Position numbers and translations under genes: made by a program. A model generated the notes under the pieces. It had not been told where the DNA came from. It did not search any database and saw only the letters and a program-made list of their open reading frames with translations. DNA of 64,000 nt from positions 1,798,001 to 1,862,000 of the forward strand of contig JADJXK010000001.1 of assembly GCA_016710325.1 (NCBI GenBank), in the 5' to 3' direction. This document shows positions 1 to 7,249 of the stretch, in pieces (within the stretch, counting starts at the first letter, position 1; each line of letters begins with the position of its first letter). This stretch comes from Candidatus Leptofilum proximum. GTDB lineage: Bacteria; Chloroflexota; Anaerolineae; Promineifilales; Promineifilaceae.

Positions 1-805
1 CGGCGTCTCATTCTGCGCGGTTGACTGCGACACTTTGTATGGTCGGTCTGGCGAATTCCGCGATGAGCTTGACCAAGAAAGATTCGAGTATTATGCAGAT
101 GTGCCACACAATACCCAAGTGTATCTTGCCCCGCCGCAAATCGTATATCCGCTGACAAAAAGAGGGGTGCCCTCCAAGAATCATGAGGTGATTGGTGTTG
201 CTTACACGGTTGCCGAGGTGAAAGCTCAGCCCGCAATCGAGTGGGAGCACATCACTTTGCGTCCCAATGAACGAGGTATGTTGCAGGCCAAGTTTGCTCG
301 TTGTCGGGCCTGGACCGTGCGCGATGATGGGTCATTACGACCAGAGTGGCTGCTCATTCGTCAAACGAAGCAAAAAACAATCTATTCTTTGAGTAATGCG
401 CCGGAGGACACACCTTTGTGGACAATGGCGCAACGAAAATCGCAACGATATTTCATTGAGCGTTCCAATCAGGATGCCAAATCTGAGTTTGGCTGGGATG
501 AATTCCAGGCCATCAAGTATCGAGCCTGGGTGCACCACCTGGCACTCACCATCATGGCCAATTGGTTTATCACTGAAACCAGACTGGCGTGGGCGCAAAA
601 GTATGAGCGTGACCCAGATTTGTTGGAAAAGTACGAAACGGATGTGTTACCGGCGCTATCCGTGGCTAATGTGCGTGAATTGTTGCGAGCTACCATGCCT
701 TTACCACAACTTTCCCCGCAACAAGCAACCGAGTTGATTGTCAAACATCTCGATAATCGGACTCGTTCTCGTAAATCGCGGCTGAGCAAGGCTCTCAGCC
801 CTTGA
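1..805 (+). CDS. IS701/IS4-superfamily transposase, C-terminal part
   Basis: The reading frame is open from the first base of the window, so the gene starts outside it. The visible part begins with VDCDTLYG, which fits the second catalytic Asp region of IS701-type DDE transposases (Asp, then Tyr-Gly). Further on, ERSNQDAKSEFGWDEFQ carries the expected catalytic Glu and the following Lys-rich helix. The last 60 residues are basic (RTRSRKSRLSK), as usual for the tail of such enzymes. It would cut and rejoin DNA at the ends of its own element. The stop lies only a few bases from the 3' end of an oppositely oriented IS630-like gene, which suggests insertion into that older element. The dispersed palindrome ACGGCCGT is absent here. 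The family call is by motif only. Confidence 0.75.
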   Translation, partial: GVSFCAVDCDTLYGRSGEFRDELDQERFEYYADVPHNTQVYLAPPQIVYPLTKRGVPSKNHEVIGVAYTVAEVKAQPAIEWEHITLRPNERGMLQAKFARCRAWTVRDDGSLRPEWLLIRQTKQKTIYSLSNAPEDTPLWTMAQRKSQRYFIERSNQDAKSEFGWDEFQAIKYRAWVHHLALTIMANWFITETRLAWAQKYERDPDLLEKYETDVLPALSVANVRELLRATMPLPQLSPQQATELIVKHLDNRTRSRKSRLSKALSP

Positions 806-1428
806 ATCTAACGTTGTCAAAGTAGTAGGTCAACTCGTCGTGAAACAAGATGACATACTGCTGGGGGTGATACAAGGCAGCGCTGTAAGCGTACCCCATG
901 CGCCGTCGTTTCAGGTGGCGTCTTGGGTCAGGACTCTCTACATAGCTGGTGGCTTGCTTCAAGCTCACCTTAAGTCGGCGCAAAATCTGGTGCACACCGG
1001 GCAGCGTGCAATCTTGCAGCCAGGCAACCACCCGGCGCAGGTCCTTGAGTCGCCAGCGGCTCCGCGCTATGCCATGCTGTCGCGGCGAATCGTGCAGCAG
1101 ATGCTCGATTTCAGCCTTGGCTGCTTCTGGGGTGCTAAGGGTCATAGGCCGTTTTACGACCACGCCCCTCGTCGATGGGCAAACCGTCTACGCCCCTGTC
1201 CTGGTAGCGGTCAAGCCAGCCGTAAACGGTGTCTGGTTTGCGTGGCCGCAACAGGCCATGAAGCGCAACCCAGCGGCCCGAACAGCCGTCGGCCACTTGT
1301 AAAATGGCCGAAGCACGCTCCCGTAAATAGGGTTTGGCGGCATGGTCACGCAGCTCAATCAGTTCTGCTTTTTCTTCGGTTGTTAAGGTAAGGGTTCTTG
1401 GTTTAGAGATAGCGTTCTCCTGGTTCAT
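795..1428 (-). pseudogene. IS630-like transposase, frameshifted and truncated
   Basis: Two overlapping frames make up one protein. The upstream part (1428 to 1135) is a helix-turn-helix region with the linker DEGRGRK. The downstream part (from about 1163 to 795) continues with LHDSPRQHGI and SPDPRRHLKRR and reaches the first catalytic Asp in ILFHDELTYY. The frames meet at a run of four A residues in CGTAAAACGG and need a +1 shift, which could be programmed frameshifting as known in some IS630 members or a mutation. The protein stops soon after the first Asp, so the second Asp and the Glu are missing and the copy cannot be active. Truncation by the neighbouring IS701-like element is the likely cause. 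The segment has no ACGGCCGT. Confidence 0.75.
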
Positions 1429-1520
1429 TATGACAACTCTTTCGCTACTATTATACCAGACCCATTTTGTTACCCGTTTTATTTTTTAAACACTAATTGC
1501 AACGTCTCTACAACACGGGA

Positions 1521-2911
1521 TTATCTGGACGTTAAGGTCATCATCAGGTGGCCTTTGGGGCGCAGGGTGATGAGCGGTTCCAGCGCCACCCGCGTGCCGG
1601 GCACCAGCGCCAGCCGGTAGCGCTGTACGATGCTGGCCAGCAGCAGCGTGGCCTCCGTCATGGCAAAGCTGTTGCCGATGCAGATGCGCGGCCCGCCGCC
1701 AAAGGGTAGATAGGCGTAGCGCGGCCGTTCCGCTTTACGCTCCGGGGTGAAGCGCTGCGGATCAAACCGCTCCGGGTCGTCCCAAAATTCCGGGTGGCGG
1801 TGGGTGATATACGGGCTGGTGGTGATGACCGAGTTTTTGGGCACGTAGTAGCCGCCAACCTCATCTTCTTCATTACCCCAGCGGGCAATGGTGTAGGCGG
1901 GCGGGTAGAGCCGCATACTTTCTTCAAGGACCATCGTCGTGTAGGGCAGGTTAGGGATGTCGTCGATGGTGGGCAAACGGCTGTTCAGCACGCCATCCAC
2001 TTCCGCTTCCAATTCTGCGCGCACGGCGGGATGCTCGGACAGCAGGTAGAAGGTCCAGGCCAGAGCCACGGCCGTTGTCTCGTGCCCGGCGAGCATGATG
2101 GTCATCACCTCGTCGTGCAGCTGCTGGTCGCTCATGCCCTCGCCGCTGTCCTCGTCGCGAGCGGCCATTAACATGCCCAGCAGGTCTTCGGTTTCCAGGC
2201 CGGACTGGCGCCGTTCCTGGATGATGCCGTGCACGACCTGGGTGAGAATGGCCGTATTTTTGTTAATGCGCCGCGTGCCGGGCAAAAAGGGAATCTTCAG
2301 GCCAATGTTGGCAAAAGGAATACTGGTCAGCCGGGCAATTTCTTCGTTTACCACCGAAAACGCTTCGCCCACCGTGTCTGCTTCACGGGTCAGGTCGATG
2401 CTGAAGAGCGTTTTGCCCACAATTTCCAGCGTCAGGTGCATCATGGCTTCGTTGATGTCGAGGGGACGGCCGTCTTTGGCCAACGTGTGCCAGTTTTGCA
2501 GCATCGCATCCGTCGCCTCGGTCATAGTGGTGGCAAAAGCGGCGATGCGCTTGCGATGGAACGCGGGGCCGCCAGCCGCCGCTGCCGCCGCCAGAAGTCG
2601 CCATCGCTGATGAGCAGGCCGTTGCCCACTACGGGCCGCAGCAAAGCCAACGCTGGATGAGGCATCTTCGTGTAGTTGCGATTGTTGTCCTGCAAAATAT
2701 GTTTGTAATGATCGGGGTGGAAAAACAGGTAGCCGTAAAGATTGAGCACCGCGCGGAAGCGAACGGCGTCGCCATATTCGCGGAACATGTCCATCATCGC
2801 TTGCAGCGGCTGCCCTTGGAACTGCTTCAGCACGCCTTGCGGCCATTTGCCCATCGGCCCTGGGGGATCGGGCAGTCTGTTGGCACCGGTTTTAACAGTT
2901 GCGGTGGTCAT
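1521..2911 (-). pseudogene. Cytochrome P450, complete but split by one frameshift
   Basis: A haem-thiolate monooxygenase of the soluble bacterial type. All core motifs are present: the I-helix AGHETTA, the K-helix EESMR, the PERF-like DDPERFDPQRF, and the haem loop FGGGPRICIG with the Cys ligand near residue 410. The first about 115 residues lie in a different frame from the rest. Adding a single G near 2565 would restore RLAAPAFHRKR, the expected junction, so this is either a genuine one-base deletion or an assembly error in a GC-rich stretch. The ATG at 2911 is preceded by GGAG at suitable spacing. A perfect Rex/CRP-like palindrome lies 73 bases upstream of the start. No ferredoxin or reductase gene is adjacent, and the substrate is unknown. 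Confidence 0.85.
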
Positions 2912-2983
2912 GGTTTGCTCCGGGTGTGAGCAGCAGCCAGCCAAGGCGGGCTGTTTGCTGCAATAATGTGATTGCTTAGCGAG

Positions 2984-3001
2984 TTGTGAACAATTTCACA
3001 A
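2984..3001. promoter_or_regulatory. Rex-type (or CRP-type) operator upstream of the P450 gene
   Basis: TTGTGAACAATTTCACAA is a perfect 7+7 palindrome with a 4-base centre. It equals the Rex consensus TTGTGAA-N4-TTCACAA and also contains the CRP-type core TGTGA-N6-TCACA, so the regulator cannot be decided from sequence alone. It lies 73 bases upstream of the P450 start. Two related sites precede the hydrogenase operon at 44157 and 44186. Confidence 0.6.
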
Positions 3002-3067
3002 GCTGAATTCTAGCAAAGCGCAGCCGCAGATGTCAAGCTTTGGACACCGTTCAATAACGGTGCAGTG

Positions 3068-3853
3068 CTATTTTTGCACGAAGGGGAGGTAGCTGACGGG
3101 CGAGACGTTGATTCCGGCGGCGTACCAGATGCCGCCCAGCAGGTGCTGGTGGAAGTGTGGCTCGCTGTAGCTGGCTTCGGTGTGGCCCAGGCCGGTGTAG
3201 AAGGAACGGCCGCCATCAAACTCATGGTACCAGGCAATGGGGTGGGGATTGCCCATTGTGCCGCCGCTGTAGGTGGATTCGTCAACGGTGAGCAGGACGG
3301 TGACGCCGCTGGGGGTAGGGGCAAAGTTGTACCATTCGTCGGTGCGCAGCCAGGGGTTGGGCAGCCCTAGCGTGGCCAAATGATCGGTGGTGACGACATT
3401 GATTTCGGCGGGCTGGATGGCAGGGTGGCCGTCGAAATAGCTGCCCACCAGCTGGCCGTACCAGGCCCAGTCGTATTCCGTGTCGGTGGCGCTGTGGATG
3501 CCCACAAAGCCGCCGCCGTTCTGGATGAAACGCTCCATCGTGCCCTGCTGCGCCGCATTCAAAATGTCGCCAGTGGTGTTGAGGAAGATGATCACGGCAA
3601 AGGGTGCCAGTCCGGCGTCGGTGAAGAGGCTGGCATCTTCGCTGGCAGTGACGGCAAAGTTATGTGCCGCACCCAGTTCCTGAATCGCCGCAACGCCTGC
3701 CTCGATAGAGCTGTGCCGGAAACCGGCCGTTTTGCTAAACACGAGCACGTTGAACATGGTGTTTTCCTGGGTCTGGGAACTGGCAGGGGTGATGGTGCAG
3801 GCAGCAACGGCCGTTATCACCAATAACCATAAAAAAGCGTTCCAATTCCTCAA
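3068..3853 (-). CDS. ThuA-domain lipoprotein
   Basis: The mature part (from MFNVLVFSKTAGFRH) is a complete ThuA-like domain, a glutamine-amidotransferase-like fold found in sugar-utilisation proteins. Typical stretches are GGGFVGIHSATDTEYDW, HLATLGLP, DEWYNF and GRSFYTGLGH. In front of it lies a lipoprotein signal (FLWLLVITAVAAC), so the protein should be anchored outside the membrane. The start is uncertain. A TTG at 3853 is used here; an ATT at 3865 has a better ribosome site (AAAAAGGAG, 7 bases away). The open frame continues to 4012, but that extension is translated from a common intergenic repeat and is not believable as protein. Catalytic activity of ThuA domains is not established. Confidence 0.8.
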   Translation of the reverse strand: MRNWNAFLWLLVITAVAACTITPASSQTQENTMFNVLVFSKTAGFRHSSIEAGVAAIQELGAAHNFAVTASEDASLFTDAGLAPFAVIIFLNTTGDILNAAQQGTMERFIQNGGGFVGIHSATDTEYDWAWYGQLVGSYFDGHPAIQPAEINVVTTDHLATLGLPNPWLRTDEWYNFAPTPSGVTVLLTVDESTYSGGTMGNPHPIAWYHEFDGGRSFYTGLGHTEASYSEPHFHQHLLGGIWYAAGINVSPVSYLPFVQK

Positions 3854-3891
3854 TCTGCCGCGAATTTTGCTGCTCCTTTTTCTTGCCAGAG

Positions 3892-3985
3892 CTAATGTCA
3901 TACCCGCGAAGGCGGGTATCCATCTTGCACCCGAGGTGGATTCCCGCAGCCTGCCCCCGCGAAGGCGTGGGGTGGGTATGACTGG
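3892..3985. repeat. Intergenic repeat of the CCCGCGAAGGCGGG type
   Basis: GTCATACCCGCGAAGGCGGG and, further on, CCCCGCGAAGGCG with GGGTATGAC form an inverted repeat with a small inner hairpin. This word family is widespread in bacterial intergenic DNA and yields the well-known spurious peptide WIPAFAGMT when translated. It spuriously lengthens the ThuA-like frame. Confidence 0.8.
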
Positions 3986-4050
3986 CAAAATAGAGTTCTT
4001 TACCTGAGCCATTCTAACAAAAGCATCATAGAACCTCTACTATTGCTGGG

Positions 4051-4147
4051 CCATCCACATGGATGGTTAATGGATATTTGCTGGTTGACAAACGCAATAA
4101 AATCCTTAAAATACGCCGTATGCCATCCATATGGATGGTAAATGGAT
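4051..4147. promoter_or_regulatory. Paired operators flanking the RHH gene promoter
   Basis: Two 16-bp palindromes, CCATCCACATGGATGG (4051-4066) and CCATCCATATGGATGG (4123-4138), lie 72 bp apart. Each is followed by one further ATGGAT half-site exactly 11 bp after the previous ATGGAT (4059 and 4070; 4131 and 4142), that is one helical turn. This is the geometry expected for two RHH dimers side by side. The left site lies upstream of the -35 box, the right one at and just after the expected transcription start. Autorepression by the next gene is inferred. Confidence 0.75.
4085..4112 (+). promoter_or_regulatory. Promoter of the RHH regulator gene
   Basis: TTGACA at 4085-4090 and TAAAAT at 4107-4112 are spaced by 16 bases. 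The pair lies between two identical operator units, 50 bases upstream of the ATG at 4162. Confidence 0.65.
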
Positions 4148-4161
4148 GATTTGAGGGCAAA

Positions 4162-4548
4162 ATGGCAGACAGCGAAAAAATTACAATCAATATGAGCGTG
4201 GTGGATTTGGGCAAGATCGATTTGCTGGTGGAAGAGGGGTTCTACTCGAACCGGACCGACTTCATTCGCACCGGCATTCGCAACCAGCTAGACAAACACA
4301 GCGACGAAGTGAAGCAGACCGTGACGCGCAAGACGATGGCCGTGGGGGTGGTGGGTTACGGCCGTAAAGCCCTCGAAGCGCGCCAGGCGGCCGGGGAAAA
4401 GGTGTCCGCCTGGGTGGTAGGCAGCCTGACCATCGCCGATGACGTGTCGGCCGAGCTGGCCCTGGACACGATTGAGTCGATCAAGGTGTACGGCGTGTTT
4501 AAGGCCAGCGACAAGGTAAAAAACGCCCTGGGTGATCGGATTTTGTGA
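4162..4548 (+). CDS. Ribbon-helix-helix (CopG-like) transcriptional regulator
   Basis: The first 45 residues fit an RHH DNA-binding domain: a beta strand (KITINMSVVDLGKIDLL) and two helices (SNRTDFIRTGIRNQLDKH). The remaining about 80 residues (VGVVGYGRKALEARQAAGEKV, then a TIADDVSAELALDTIESI segment) form a second domain that I do not recognise as a ligand-binding family; it is not the NikR domain. The gene sits behind a consensus promoter bracketed by two paired palindromes, the usual layout of an autoregulated repressor. The double-GNAT gene follows after 43 bases in the same direction and may be co-transcribed. The inducing signal is unknown. Confidence 0.75.
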   Translation: MADSEKITINMSVVDLGKIDLLVEEGFYSNRTDFIRTGIRNQLDKHSDEVKQTVTRKTMAVGVVGYGRKALEARQAAGEKVSAWVVGSLTIADDVSAELALDTIESIKVYGVFKASDKVKNALGDRIL

Positions 4549-4591
4549 GCTTTTGGCCACAGAGATCACAGAGGTTTAAGAGGTTTGAGAG

Positions 4592-5638
4592 ATGGATAAC
4601 CAGTTTAAGATTCGGGAATTTAAGGCGGCGGAAGCCACAGACGCCGAGTTTGTGGCTTTGCAGGTGTATGAAAACGCGATGCGGGCGGAGCGCACGCCGG
4701 AAGATCCGCCCAAGTCGGTGGTGGCGGTGAAGGCCGATTGGCAGTCGATGCCGCCGTTTTTGCAGGTGCGCGTGTGGCTGGTGTGGGATGCGGCGGAAAC
4801 GGCCGTTATCGCCCAAGGCCTCATTGCCACCATGAACACGGATGAGAACCAGCACCTGGCGCAAGTAAGCATTGGCGTGCTGCCCGAACACCGCCAGCAG
4901 GGCATTGCCCGCGCGCTACTGGCGCTTATTGCGGCCGAGGCGGAGGCGCAAAATCGGAGGCTGCTGGTGGGGAACACCAACGGCCGTGTTCCTGCCGGTG
5001 AGCCGTTTATGGAGCGATTGGGCGGCAGCCGCGGGCTGGCCACACACCTCAACCAGCTGGCATTGGCCGATTTGGACCAATCGCTGCTGCAAAGCTGGCA
5101 GGAGGCGGGACAGCGCCAGGCGGCCGAGTTTGCTCTGGGCTGTTGGGAAGGGCCATACCCGGAAGCGCAGCTGGCCGACATCGTGGCCCTGCATGAGGTG
5201 ATGAACCAGCAGCCGTACGATGACCTGGATGTGGAAGATTTTCACATGACCGGCGAGCAGCTGCGCCAGATCGAGGCCAATCTGGCCGCGCAGGACGTGA
5301 CGCGCTGGACGCTGTACGTGCAGGAAACAGCGACGGGGAAGCTGGCTGGTTACACCGAAATGATGTTTTTACCGGAGCGGCCGGCCGTGGCCAGCCAGGG
5401 GGATACAGGCGTGTTTCCTGAGTATCGCGGTAAGGGGCTGGGGCGTTGGTTGAAGGCGGCGATGTTGAAGCGGGTGCTGGCGGAACGGCCGTCGGTCCAC
5501 TTCATCCGCACAGGCAACGCCGATTCCAACGCCGCCATGCTCAAAATCAACCGCGAGCTGGGCTTCAAGCCGTATTTGTCGCAGACGATCTGGCAGGTGG
5601 AAACGGCGAAGGTGAAGGGGTACCTGGCCGAAAAATAA
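4592..5638 (+). CDS. Two-domain GNAT N-acetyltransferase
   Basis: The 348 residues hold two GNAT folds. In the first (1-160) the acetyl-CoA loop region is SIGVLPEHRQQGIARALL. In the second (190-340) it is DTGVFPEYRGKGLGRWLKAAML, followed by NADSNAAMLKINRELGF, a typical GNAT C-terminal signature. The second loop is closer to the Q/RxxGxG/A consensus, so this domain is probably the active one and the first may be structural, as in mycothiol synthase-like proteins. It would transfer an acetyl group to an amine in the cytoplasm; the acceptor is not known. A short repeat with CACAGAGATCACAGAGG lies between the upstream RHH gene and its start. Confidence 0.85.
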   Translation: MDNQFKIREFKAAEATDAEFVALQVYENAMRAERTPEDPPKSVVAVKADWQSMPPFLQVRVWLVWDAAETAVIAQGLIATMNTDENQHLAQVSIGVLPEHRQQGIARALLALIAAEAEAQNRRLLVGNTNGRVPAGEPFMERLGGSRGLATHLNQLALADLDQSLLQSWQEAGQRQAAEFALGCWEGPYPEAQLADIVALHEVMNQQPYDDLDVEDFHMTGEQLRQIEANLAAQDVTRWTLYVQETATGKLAGYTEMMFLPERPAVASQGDTGVFPEYRGKGLGRWLKAAMLKRVLAERPSVHFIRTGNADSNAAMLKINRELGFKPYLSQTIWQVETAKVKGYLAEK

Positions 5639-5641
5639 GTT

Positions 5642-5712
5642 AAACCGCAAAGACGCAAAGGACGCAGAGATTACTTGATTGATTTCTTCGCGTTCTTTGC
5701 GTCCTTTGCGGT
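5642..5712. repeat. Intergenic word repeat (GCAAAGACGCAAAGGACGCA family)
   Basis: Left arm CCGCAAAGACGCAAAGGACG and right arm CGTTCTTTGCGTCCTTTGCGG form an imperfect long hairpin between two convergent genes. Other members lie at 37503, 41518 and 48286. It may act as a bidirectional terminator, but it lacks a clean T run. Confidence 0.8.
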
Positions 5713-5718
5713 AAAAAA

Positions 5719-7236
5719 TTATTCCCCGAAGCTGATGCCCTGGGCGAGGGGCAAATCTTTGGACCAGTTGATGGTGTTGGTCTGGCGGCGCATGTAGGCT
5801 TTCCAGGCGTCGGAGCCGGATTCGCGGCCGCCGCCAGTTTCTTTTTCGCCGCCAAAGGCGCCGCCGATTTCTGCGCCAGAAGTGCCGATGTTGACGTTGG
5901 CAATGCCGCAGTCGGAGCCGGTGGCCGCCAGGAAGGCTTCGGCGGCGCGGATGGAGTCGGTGAAGATGGCGCTGGAGAGGCCCTGGGGCACCTCGTTGTG
6001 CAGGCGCATGGCGTCTTCCAGGTTGTCGTATTCCATGATGTAGAGGATTGGCGCAAACGTTTCTTCGCAGACGATGGGCGTCTGGCCGGGCATTTTGACG
6101 ATGGTGGGCTGGACAAACTGCGGCCCAACGTCGGGCAGGGTGCTGCCACCGACCACAATTTCACCCCCTTCACTTTGAGCCTGTTCGAGAGCGCGCTGCA
6201 TGGCGGTTACGGCCGTTGCCGTGCTCAGCGGCCCCATCAATGTATCCTCCACCAGTGGATCGCCAATTTTCACCTGTTGGTAGGCCCTGGCCAGCCGGTT
6301 GGTCAGCTCGTTGGCGATGGTTTTGTGGGCCATGATGCGGCGGGTGCTGGTGCAGCGCTGCCCGGCGGTGCCTACTGCGCCAAAGAGGATGGCCCGCGTA
6401 GCCAGGTCCAGGTCGGCGTCGGCGGCGACGATGATGGCGTTGTTGCCGCCCAGCTCCAGGATGGTGCGGCCAAAACGGCGGGCCACGGTCTCGCTGACGA
6501 TGCGGCCGGTGCGAATGGAGCCGGTGAAAGAGACAAGCGGCAGGCGTCTGTCGTTGGTGATGAGCTCACCGACGGCGCGGTCGCCCACAGTGAGGGCAAA
6601 GACGCCGCTGACGCCATGATCGGCCATGACCTGGTTGGCGATGTGTTGGATGGCAACGGCCGTTAACGGCACCAGTTCCGACGGTTTCCAGACGACGGTA
6701 TCACCACAAACGGCAGCAATGGCGGCGTTCCAGGCCCACACTGCGGCGGGAAAGTTGAAGGCGGTGATGACGCCAATCGGCCCCAACGGGTGCCACTGCT
6801 CGTACATGCGGTGGCCGGGCCGCTCGGAGTGCATTGTCAGGCCGTAGAGCTGGCGTGACAAGCCCACGGCAAAGTCGCAGATGTCGATCATTTCCTGCAC
6901 TTCGCCAATGCCTTCGGCGCGAATCTTGCCCATCTCCAGGCTGATCAGTTCGCCGAGCGGTTCGAGCTTGTCGCGCAGGGCGTTGCCCAGGTCACGCACC
7001 AGCTGGCCGCGCTGCGGGGCGGGCGTGCGGCGCCAGGTTTGGAAGCTGGTTTGGGTGGCGTCAACGGCCGTATGGTAGGCAACGGCCGTGGCGGGCCGCA
7101 CGCTGGCAATCGGCTCGCCGGTGGTGGGGTTGAGTGAAACGATGGGTGTTGCCTCTGTAGACAGCCAGGCGCCTGGCCCCGTGCACACGCCGCTGTTGAC
7201 CGGTTTAATCTGTAACTTGTCTAAAATTGCTTGCAT
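5719..7236 (-). CDS. Aldehyde dehydrogenase, ALDH7 (aminoadipate semialdehyde) type
   Basis: A 505-residue NAD-dependent aldehyde dehydrogenase. The catalytic Cys lies in GTAGQRCTSTRR (near residue 293) and the general base Glu in ILELGGNN (near 259). The sequence around AFNFPAAVWAWN, ELVPLTAVA and EIGGAFGGEKETGGGRESGSDAWK is characteristic of the ALDH7/antiquitin group, which oxidises alpha-aminoadipic semialdehyde (or its cyclic form) in lysine breakdown. The ATG at 7236 is preceded by GAGGGAAAGGT; a start 24 bases upstream is possible but less likely. It begins 13 bases after the end of the permease gene, so the two are probably one transcript. The lysine link is an inference from family and neighbour; other aldehydes are possible. 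Confidence 0.85.
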   Translation of the reverse strand: MQAILDKLQIKPVNSGVCTGPGAWLSTEATPIVSLNPTTGEPIASVRPATAVAYHTAVDATQTSFQTWRRTPAPQRGQLVRDLGNALRDKLEPLGELISLEMGKIRAEGIGEVQEMIDICDFAVGLSRQLYGLTMHSERPGHRMYEQWHPLGPIGVITAFNFPAAVWAWNAAIAAVCGDTVVWKPSELVPLTAVAIQHIANQVMADHGVSGVFALTVGDRAVGELITNDRRLPLVSFTGSIRTGRIVSETVARRFGRTILELGGNNAIIVAADADLDLATRAILFGAVGTAGQRCTSTRRIMAHKTIANELTNRLARAYQQVKIGDPLVEDTLMGPLSTATAVTAMQRALEQAQSEGGEIVVGGSTLPDVGPQFVQPTIVKMPGQTPIVCEETFAPILYIMEYDNLEDAMRLHNEVPQGLSSAIFTDSIRAAEAFLAATGSDCGIANVNIGTSGAEIGGAFGGEKETGGGRESGSDAWKAYMRRQTNTINWSKDLPLAQGISFGE

Positions 7237-7249
7237 ACCTTTCCCTCGG

